This document shows, one piece after another, positions 30,571 through 36,885 of a stretch of 36,885 bases of DNA; position 1 is the first letter of the stretch, and every line of letters starts with the position of its first letter. This stretch comes from Pirellulaceae bacterium. Lineage in GTDB: Bacteria > Planctomycetota > Planctomycetia > Pirellulales > Pirellulaceae. Both the position numbers and the translations under genes were made by a program. The notes beneath the pieces were generated by a model. The model made no database searches and had not been told where the DNA came from. It was given only the letters and a program-made list of their open reading frames with translations. The stretch covers positions 1 through 36,885 of the forward strand of contig JADHUC010000095.1 in assembly GCA_016784735.1 (NCBI GenBank), given 5' to 3'.

Positions 30571-30906
30571 ATGGCAATGCTGTTCGCCCAGGTCACCGTT
30601 TCACACTACATGGCGGTCGGTGCCGTCTTGTTTGTGACCGGCGTGCTTTGCATGGCTACGAAGCGAAATGCGTTGGGTATTTTGATGGGCATCGAACTGG
30701 TGCTGAACGGGGCCAATATCAACTTCGTGGCCTTTGGTAGCAACTACTTACGGAGTGAATCACTTGGCTTGGACGGCCAACTAATGGCGTTGTTTGTGAT
30801 CGTCTTGGCGGCGGCCGAAGCCGCGGTTGCATTGGCGATTGCATTGAACTTTTACAATAACCAGACCACAATCGACGTGGATCGTGGCGACGAGTTGAAG
30901 GGCTGA
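30571..30906 (+). CDS. nuoK: NADH-quinone oxidoreductase subunit K
   Basis: This 111-residue subunit with three helices starts after a GAGAGG ribosome binding site. Both conserved buried glutamates of the proton path are present: Glu42 in LGILMGIELVLNGANINF and Glu83 in AAAEAAVALAI. Its stop codon overlaps the nuoL start by one base (TGATG), indicating translational coupling. Confidence 0.97.
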   Translation: MAMLFAQVTVSHYMAVGAVLFVTGVLCMATKRNALGILMGIELVLNGANINFVAFGSNYLRSESLGLDGQLMALFVIVLAAAEAAVALAIALNFYNNQTTIDVDRGDELKG

Positions 30907-33440
30907 TGGAACCATCCGCTTTACCGCTGCTACTGGGCTTGGCCACGCTATTGCCGCTGGCCTCGTTTTTTGTGCTGTTGGTCTTCGGGCCACGGTTCGG
31001 CAAGGCCCTCGGTCATGGTGCGTACGTGGCCACAGGTGCGATCGTCGGTGCCGGAGTCTTGGCGTTTGCCTCGCTGTTCATCTGGCTTGGCAATCATCCG
31101 ATCGTGCGCGGTCAAGATTCTGGGCCTGAGTCGGAGACGCATGTCGACGCTTCCGATGCTGAACACTCCGAGTCGGAAGGGCATGAAGCGAAGGAAGAGC
31201 ACGAGCAAGCGGGGCACTCTGCACACGGAGTCGGACCTGCGTACGCCGGCGACTACTATACGCTGGGCGTATTCGGCAAGCTGCGTCTGACGATTGGGTA
31301 TTATATCGATTCGTTGACGATAATCATGTTCTGCCTGGTCACGTTGATTGCCTCGTGCATTCACTTCTACGCCATGGGATACATGCACGAAGAAGTGGAC
31401 GACGTGGTGACCGACCACGAAGTGACACTCAAGGACGGCTCGCACTTGAAACGTCGTGGCCGCCACTCGCGGTTCTTCCAGTACATGTCCCTGTTTTGCT
31501 TTAGCATGTTGGGACTGGTGCTGGCCGGCAACGTGGCCATGGTGTTTGTGTTTTGGGAACTGGTGGGCATTTGCTCGTATTTCCTGATCGGATTCTACAT
31601 CGAACGACGCAGCGCTTGCGTGGCAGCCAACAAGGCGTTTATCGTCAACCGCGTCGGCGATTTCGGCATGATCATCGGTCTGATGGCACTTTGGACCGGG
31701 CTGGGGACGCTCTCGTTCGGCGACGTGAAGGTCATGGACGCCGATGGCCACGAACACATCGAAAAAGGCGTTTTCAGTCTCGTTCGGCCGGAAGAGAGGG
31801 GCCACGCGATTCGGACGCCCGATGGATTGGTCAAACTCGATTCGCGTGTCAAGATTGCGGAGACCGTTCGTTCCGTTGGCCTGGAGCAAGCTCGCGGGCA
31901 GATCGAGGCCGACGTCGATGAATGGCGACATGACAACAAGTGGGAAGACCAAGGTGGTTCGTGGACCTTTAGCTGGTGGCGGAAGTTCCGCGAATGGCTC
32001 GGTAGCGGCGGGCGCGGTTATTGGCTGTTGATCGTGGCGGGCATCGGCATATTCTGCGGCTGCGTGGGCAAGAGCGCTCAGTTTCCGCTGCACACATGGT
32101 TGCCCGATGCGATGGAAGGACCGACGCCTGTCTCGGCTCTGGTGCACTCGGCCACGATGGTCGCGGCCGGCGTCTACCTGGTGGGGAGATTCTTCCCGGT
32201 GTTTACGCCGGAGGTGCTGTTGGTGATCGCCGTCACCGGTTGCATCACCCTGTTCATGGCGGCCACCATTGCGATCACGGCTACGGACATCAAGCGGGTA
32301 TTGGCGTATTCGACGGTCAGCCAACTGGGCTACATGATGCTGGCGCTTGGCGTCGGCGGATGGATAGCCGGACTGCTGCACCTGATCACGCATGCGTTCT
32401 TCAAGAGTCTGTTGTTTCTGTGTTCTGGCTCGGTCATCCACGCGGTGCATACAAACGAGATGCCCGAGATGGGCGGCTTGCGGAAGAAGATGCCGATCAC
32501 TGCTACCACGATGTTGATTGGCTGCCTGGCGATTGCCGGTATCAGCCTTCCGTTCATCATCGGCTTCAGTGGTTACTACTCGAAAGACCGCATCCTGGAG
32601 CAGGCGTACGTGTTCATGGGCGAAAACGCCTCGTGGTTGGCCAGCGTGTTCTTCTACGCGGCGGCCGGCGGAGCGGCGGTCACGGCGTTCTACATGTTCC
32701 GGCTCTGGTACATGACATTCGCGGGAAAGCCTCGTAACCAACATCGGTATGACCACGCGCACGAGTCTCCGAAGGTGATGTGGGTGCCGCTGGTCGTCTT
32801 GGCTTTCTTTGCGACCACAGTTGCGTGGCCGTGGTTCGGTTTGGTCGATCTCTTGGAGCAGTCACGTCCGGCGGGAACGCTGGCGGACACGACGGCCGTT
32901 CTGGCGAACATGGAGTGGCCAAACGAACATTTGGCCCACGAACCTAGGAATTACGATTCGGTCGTCGTACCGGTAACGTTGCTGGCGACGGTGACGGCGC
33001 TGGCGGGAATCGCGCTGGCCACAGTCATGTACTTGTTCGGCGGAATCAATCCCGATGAAGTAAGACGGCAATTCAGGGCGATCCACCGGTTCTTGCTGAA
33101 CAAGTGGTGGTTCGACGAGTTGTACGATTTCATCTTCGTCCGTCCGACTCACGTCATCGCTCGCCTGTTGGCTGCCATCGATCGCAAATGGATCGACGGT
33201 CTGATCGACGGGACCGCAAATGTGACTCGCCGGTTCGCGACGATCTGGGAGTGGGCGACGGATCAGACGGTTGTGGATGGTTTTGTGAATACAGTCGCCC
33301 GATGGACGTACGCGGTTGGTGTCTGGCTCCGCGTGTTCCAGACCGGCAAGCTGCGACAGTACGTAATGTTCATTGTGATCGGGGCGATCGCGATCTTTGT
33401 CCTGATCAGTTTCTTCTGGAGTCCATCCGTGGCGGGATAA
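30906..33440 (+). CDS. nuoL: NADH-quinone oxidoreductase subunit L with large hydrophilic insertions
   Basis: This is the distal antiporter-like proton-pumping subunit. It has 844 residues against about 610-650 usual. Core motifs are intact: FVFWELVGICSYFLIGFY with Glu218, GKSAQFPLHTWLPDAMEGPTPVSALVHSATMV with Lys389, KRVLAYSTVSQLGYM and HAFFKSLLFLCSGSV. The C-terminal lateral helix and anchor region is present (ending KLRQYVMFIVIGAIAIFVLIS). Two extra hydrophilic stretches explain most of the length: an acidic, His-rich one at about 69-108 and a charged one at about 274-368, just before the helix with the key Lys. Its start overlaps nuoK, and nuoM follows 25 nt after. Confidence 0.96.
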   Translation: MEPSALPLLLGLATLLPLASFFVLLVFGPRFGKALGHGAYVATGAIVGAGVLAFASLFIWLGNHPIVRGQDSGPESETHVDASDAEHSESEGHEAKEEHEQAGHSAHGVGPAYAGDYYTLGVFGKLRLTIGYYIDSLTIIMFCLVTLIASCIHFYAMGYMHEEVDDVVTDHEVTLKDGSHLKRRGRHSRFFQYMSLFCFSMLGLVLAGNVAMVFVFWELVGICSYFLIGFYIERRSACVAANKAFIVNRVGDFGMIIGLMALWTGLGTLSFGDVKVMDADGHEHIEKGVFSLVRPEERGHAIRTPDGLVKLDSRVKIAETVRSVGLEQARGQIEADVDEWRHDNKWEDQGGSWTFSWWRKFREWLGSGGRGYWLLIVAGIGIFCGCVGKSAQFPLHTWLPDAMEGPTPVSALVHSATMVAAGVYLVGRFFPVFTPEVLLVIAVTGCITLFMAATIAITATDIKRVLAYSTVSQLGYMMLALGVGGWIAGLLHLITHAFFKSLLFLCSGSVIHAVHTNEMPEMGGLRKKMPITATTMLIGCLAIAGISLPFIIGFSGYYSKDRILEQAYVFMGENASWLASVFFYAAAGGAAVTAFYMFRLWYMTFAGKPRNQHRYDHAHESPKVMWVPLVVLAFFATTVAWPWFGLVDLLEQSRPAGTLADTTAVLANMEWPNEHLAHEPRNYDSVVVPVTLLATVTALAGIALATVMYLFGGINPDEVRRQFRAIHRFLLNKWWFDELYDFIFVRPTHVIARLLAAIDRKWIDGLIDGTANVTRRFATIWEWATDQTVVDGFVNTVARWTYAVGVWLRVFQTGKLRQYVMFIVIGAIAIFVLISFFWSPSVAG

Positions 33441-33465
33441 TAACGCCCTTTAGGAATCAGCACCG

Positions 33466-35448
33466 ATGGCTAACCTCTACATTCTGCTACTCAGTGCAAT
33501 CGTCTTTCTGCCCACATTGGGCGCGATCGCGTTGATTTTCTTCCCGAAAGACAGAGACGACTCGGTGCGGTACTTCACGCTGTTTATCACCGCTGTGGTC
33601 TTTGCGCTGACGGTGCTTGTATTCTTGACGCCGATGTTTGGCGACGCGTTCCAGTACGAGACGGAAGCGGCCGCCCACATGCAATACGTTTTCAACGTGC
33701 CGTGGATTCCGTCCTTCGACATCGATTACTTCATGGGCGTAGACGGAATCAGCTTCCCGTTGATCATGCTGACCGCCCTGATCAGCTTGTTGGCCATGGG
33801 GGCCAGTTGGTCGGTCACCAAGCACGTCAAGGGCTATTGCATCCTGTTCCTACTGCTGGAAACCGGCATGATCGGCGTGTTCCTTTCGCTGGATTTCTTC
33901 CTGTTCTACGTGTTCTGGGAAGTCATGCTGCTACCCATGTACTTCCTGATCGGCGTCTGGGGAGGGCCGCGTCGGGAATACGCGGCCATCAAGTTCTTCC
34001 TGTATACGTTGCTTGGTAGCGTGTTGATGCTGATCGCCATCCTGATGCTGTATTTCAACAGCGACCTGGTGGCGCTGCGTGAATTGTCCAATGAATCCGG
34101 CAGCCGCGTTAATTGGGAAGAGCTGCACATCAGCGATGCGGTAACCGAAGACATCGAAGCCGAACTCGCTGCTCGCAGCGATGAGGGGCACGAACCCCAG
34201 CCCATTCACACGTTCAATCTGCTTGCAATGACCGCGCTGGGCCAGAACGCTGAGGGCATCCGCTGCATACAGGAAGACGACAAAGAGATTCCAGACGAGA
34301 AAGAGATTCCGTACGGGTACACATGCTACATCAACCAGAATCTCCAGTGGTGGTGTTTCCTGCTACTGTTCATCGGCTTCATCATCAAGGTGCCTTCGGT
34401 TCCGTTCCACACGTGGTTGCCGGATGCTCACGTGGAAGCCCCGACGCCGATCTCGATGATCCTGGCAGGCGTATTGCTGAAGATGGGCGGCTACGGGATC
34501 ATCCGGATCTGTTATCCGATTTGTCCCCACGGTGGTTACGACTTGATGTGGTTTGTGTGCATATTGGGCGTAGTCAGCATGGTGTACGGTGCCTTTGCTG
34601 CCATGGCCCAGAAGGACTTCAAGCGATTGGTGGCGTACAGCTCGGTTAGCCACATGGGCTATGTCGTGCTGGGGTTGGGCGTCTGGTCGGCCACAGCCGG
34701 CACCATGTACAACTCGGACTACTGGAATATGGGCGTGAAAGGCGCGATGTTCCAAATGATCGCGCACGGAATCAGCTCGGCTGGCATGTTCTTTATGGTT
34801 GGCGTCGTTTACGACCGCGTCCACCACCGCGATTTGAACTCCTTCGGCGCTCTGTTCGGAAAGATGCCGGTGTACACGGCTTTGTCGATCGGCATCTTCT
34901 TCGCGGGCTTGGGCTTGCCGGGACTGTGCGGATTCATCGGCGAAGTGCTGGTCGTTCTGTCAGTCTGGAACTTCAGCTACGCCCTGGCTGTGATCTCGGC
35001 CTCGGTGGTAATCCTGACGGCGGGGTACATTTTGTGGACGGTCCAACGCGTGTACCTGGGCCACGAATACAAGGGGGCGCACGAAGAGGCGCTAGTGCCC
35101 AGCACCACGCGAGAGAATTCCATCGCCGGCGTTTTGTTTGTGCTGGCAATTCTGTTTGGCGTGTTTCCGCATTTCTTCCTGCTCCGCTACATGGACGGGA
35201 CGATCGATCGCCAAGTCGACGAGTTAGCGACGTGGACCGAGACCGTCAAGGAGCAGGAACCGGCTGTGCAAGCGGATGCTGACGAAGACGAGCTGGAATC
35301 CGAGCCCAGGGCCTCGCTTGACGGCAGAGGCGGAGACAAAGTGAGCTTTGCCGGTGGAATGCCCCAAGTTGAAGCGAACATTCGTCTGGCTGGCGGAATG
35401 CCGAATCGAGGGAAAGCTGACATCCAACAGGAACGATTGTTGCCGTGA
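33466..35448 (+). CDS. nuoM: NADH-quinone oxidoreductase subunit M with hydrophilic insertion and tail
   Basis: This is the middle antiporter-like subunit, 660 residues against about 490-540 usual, with an AGGA ribosome binding site. The catalytic-type residues are present: Glu152 in VFWEVMLLPMYFLIGVWG and Lys308 in GFIIKVPSVPFHTWLPDAHVEAPTPISMILAGVLLKMGGYG, plus KRLVAYSSVSHMGYV. Extra sequence is an acidic stretch at about 204-292 between helices, in the same place as the second NuoL insertion, and a hydrophilic C-terminal tail from about 590 with repeated GGMPQ/GGMPN motifs. The stop overlaps the nuoN start (GTGA). Confidence 0.96.
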   Translation: MANLYILLLSAIVFLPTLGAIALIFFPKDRDDSVRYFTLFITAVVFALTVLVFLTPMFGDAFQYETEAAAHMQYVFNVPWIPSFDIDYFMGVDGISFPLIMLTALISLLAMGASWSVTKHVKGYCILFLLLETGMIGVFLSLDFFLFYVFWEVMLLPMYFLIGVWGGPRREYAAIKFFLYTLLGSVLMLIAILMLYFNSDLVALRELSNESGSRVNWEELHISDAVTEDIEAELAARSDEGHEPQPIHTFNLLAMTALGQNAEGIRCIQEDDKEIPDEKEIPYGYTCYINQNLQWWCFLLLFIGFIIKVPSVPFHTWLPDAHVEAPTPISMILAGVLLKMGGYGIIRICYPICPHGGYDLMWFVCILGVVSMVYGAFAAMAQKDFKRLVAYSSVSHMGYVVLGLGVWSATAGTMYNSDYWNMGVKGAMFQMIAHGISSAGMFFMVGVVYDRVHHRDLNSFGALFGKMPVYTALSIGIFFAGLGLPGLCGFIGEVLVVLSVWNFSYALAVISASVVILTAGYILWTVQRVYLGHEYKGAHEEALVPSTTRENSIAGVLFVLAILFGVFPHFFLLRYMDGTIDRQVDELATWTETVKEQEPAVQADADEDELESEPRASLDGRGGDKVSFAGGMPQVEANIRLAGGMPNRGKADIQQERLLP

Positions 35449-36885
35449 ACTTACACGACGTCATAAGCCAGTTGATCATTGACTCGAAATCCAGTATCGG
35501 CATGTTCTTGCCCGAACTGGTGATCTGTGTGACGATCGTGTTGATGCTCCTAGTGCGCGTCTTCAATTGGGGGCGGCGCATCGATGCGTTTGTGTTCGCG
35601 CTGGGCGGCTCGGTGGTGGCTTTTATCCTGGCCGCCGCCACGGCGCCGATTTTCAAGGAGCGGATGGAGATCTTCACCGGGATGCTGGTCTACGACACGT
35701 TCGCGATCTACATGCGAAGTGTGTTGTTGCTGTTCGTCGTCCTGTTCGTGATCCTTACGAGACTATCCGGCATACCAGACCGCGAAGACGGACCGGATAT
35801 CTACACGCTGGTGCTCGGTGCCACGTTAGGTATGTGCCTGATGGTGTCGGCCAACCATCTGATGATGGTCTTCATGGCAGTGGAGATGGCCAGCGTGCCG
35901 TGTTATGCACTGGCTGGGCTAATGAAAGGACGCAGGCAAGCCAGCGAAGCGGCCCTGAAGTACGCCGTTTACGGCGCCGGTGCTGCTGGCGTGATGCTGT
36001 ACGGGATCAGCTTGATCGCCGGAATCACCAATTCGGCCCACCTGCCGACGATCGCGGCAGAGCTAGCCACTCGACTACCGCACATGCTGGGCGACGAAAA
36101 GATGGTCCTGGCTCTGGGCGGTTTGATGATGATGGTCGGCTTGGCATTCAAACTGTCGGCCGTGCCGTTCCATTTCTGGTGCCCGGACGTGTTCGAAGGA
36201 GCCACGGCCGAAGTGGACGCGTTCCTGAGCGTCGCCTCGAAGGCCGCGGCACTCGCGTTGTTGGTGCGAGTGGCGATCGGGATCGGCGTGGAGGTCGAAG
36301 GGGGGCTGCAGGCGGGCACAGAGACGACGCCCGTTGCCGCTGTGGAAGCCGCCGCCTCTGAAGACAGTTCGACAGGAGCTTACTTTGCGGTGGAAGACAG
36401 TCTCGAGACGCGGCATCCGAACGACGACAACGCCAGCGCACAGCCGCCCGCGAACGAACAGCAGTCGGCGAAATCGGGATCGGCCCTCGAGCCTGTTCAG
36501 AGTTTCATCGCCAAGTTGATCGCGCTGCTTGCCGTCATCACCTGTACGTTCGGCAACCTGACGGCGTACGGTCAAACGAACTTGAAGCGTCTACTTGCGT
36601 ATTCGACGATCGCTCACGCGGGCTACATGATGATGGCCATTCCGCCGATGATGGCGATGGCGCAGGCAAACCCTGCTCTGGCCGAGAAAGCCGCAGCAGC
36701 ATTGGCCATCTACATCGCCGTGTACTTGTTCATGAACCTCGGCGCGTTTGCCGTCGTGGCATTCTTGCGCAACGCAATGCGAAGCGAAGAAATCGCCGAT
36801 TGCGGCGGCTTGATTCGACGCTGTCCGGGCATTGTGATTTGTTTTTCAATGATCCTTTTCGCCTTGGTCGGCTTGCCGCCGCTAT
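35445..36885 (+). CDS. nuoN: NADH-quinone oxidoreductase subunit N (3' end beyond window)
   Basis: This is the proximal antiporter-like subunit. I read it from the GTG at 35445, which overlaps the nuoM stop by 4 nt; 480 codons are visible and the gene runs off the window. Key residues: Glu147 in FMAVEMASVPCYALAGL and Lys236 in GLAFKLSAVPFHFWCPDVFEGA, then TAYGQTNLKRLLAYSTIAHAGYMMM. An acidic, Ala/Glu/Pro-rich loop at about 282-350 is inserted before the helix that ends in GNLTAYGQ; usual NuoN proteins are about 470-500 residues and lack this. It is the last canonical gene of the nuo operon. Confidence 0.95.
   Translation, partial: MNLHDVISQLIIDSKSSIGMFLPELVICVTIVLMLLVRVFNWGRRIDAFVFALGGSVVAFILAAATAPIFKERMEIFTGMLVYDTFAIYMRSVLLLFVVLFVILTRLSGIPDREDGPDIYTLVLGATLGMCLMVSANHLMMVFMAVEMASVPCYALAGLMKGRRQASEAALKYAVYGAGAAGVMLYGISLIAGITNSAHLPTIAAELATRLPHMLGDEKMVLALGGLMMMVGLAFKLSAVPFHFWCPDVFEGATAEVDAFLSVASKAAALALLVRVAIGIGVEVEGGLQAGTETTPVAAVEAAASEDSSTGAYFAVEDSLETRHPNDDNASAQPPANEQQSAKSGSALEPVQSFIAKLIALLAVITCTFGNLTAYGQTNLKRLLAYSTIAHAGYMMMAIPPMMAMAQANPALAEKAAAALAIYIAVYLFMNLGAFAVVAFLRNAMRSEEIADCGGLIRRCPGIVICFSMILFALVGLPPL

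Noticed and set aside
30948..32762. Leftward open frame of 604 codons
   Set aside because: It is antisense to nuoL and rich in Arg, His and Gln, as expected of the complement of a membrane-protein gene.

Overview
The window looks like chromosomal DNA of a planctomycete (phylum Planctomycetota, probably Pirellulales or a relative). The evidence is the combination of genes: bacterial tetrahydromethanopterin (H4MPT)-linked C1 genes, with a formaldehyde-activating enzyme and a dehydrogenase of the MtdC type known from planctomycetes; large secreted PQQ-like beta-propeller proteins, two of them fused to a methyltransferase-like domain; a secreted sialidase-like protein; a Ser/Thr kinase with tandem zinc ribbons; and a split complex I operon. 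The GC content is moderately high and many spacers hold long, nearly perfect inverted repeats. The taxonomic call is inference; no rRNA or other marker is present. I saw no tRNA, rRNA, CRISPR array, transposase or prophage gene.

Layout. (1) 1-9.8 kb, secreted-protein region: two head-to-head paralogues combine an N-terminal class I methyltransferase-like domain with a PQQ-like propeller (the left one is cut by the window edge). They are followed by two small unrecognised genes, then a leftward pair: an 890-residue PQQ-like propeller and a sialidase-like protein with five Asp boxes. (2) 10.2-14.3 kb: a cytoplasmic PknB-type kinase with two C-terminal zinc ribbons, coupled to an alpha/beta hydrolase of the haloalkane dehalogenase/OleB type, a CitG-like protein (a family also found in H4MPT islands), and a DinB-like protein. 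(3) 14.5-24.8 kb, housekeeping and mixed: glnE, an MBL-fold hydrolase with an unknown exported protein, a TIM-barrel sugar isomerase/epimerase, a ChlI-like AAA+ ATPase convergent with a BatA/B-like VWA membrane protein, and a PlsC-type acyltransferase. (4) 24.8-28.4 kb, C1 mini-island: an ATP-grasp protein divergent from fae, followed by mtdC and a lipoprotein-type msrA. (5) 28.7 kb to the end: complex I membrane-arm genes nuoH-J-K-L-M-N, without nuoI; nuoN is cut by the window edge.

How the genes work together. Fae condenses formaldehyde with H4MPT and the MtdC-type enzyme oxidises methylene-H4MPT, producing a reduced nicotinamide cofactor. The ATP-grasp and CitG-like proteins are plausible cofactor-synthesis partners. 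Complex I would recharge the membrane from reduced carriers. The remaining H4MPT genes (mch, fhc, mptG and others), the peripheral complex I arm and nuoI must lie elsewhere if they exist.

The most notable unexplained material is the set of dispersed palindromic elements. An 87-88 bp element occurs twice, and one copy supplies the mtdC stop codon. An AAACCCGG hairpin family occurs three times. A family of AATCGGAAATCG/AATCCGAAA short repeats lies inside two coding regions and abuts a third gene. NuoL, NuoM and NuoN all carry large hydrophilic insertions.
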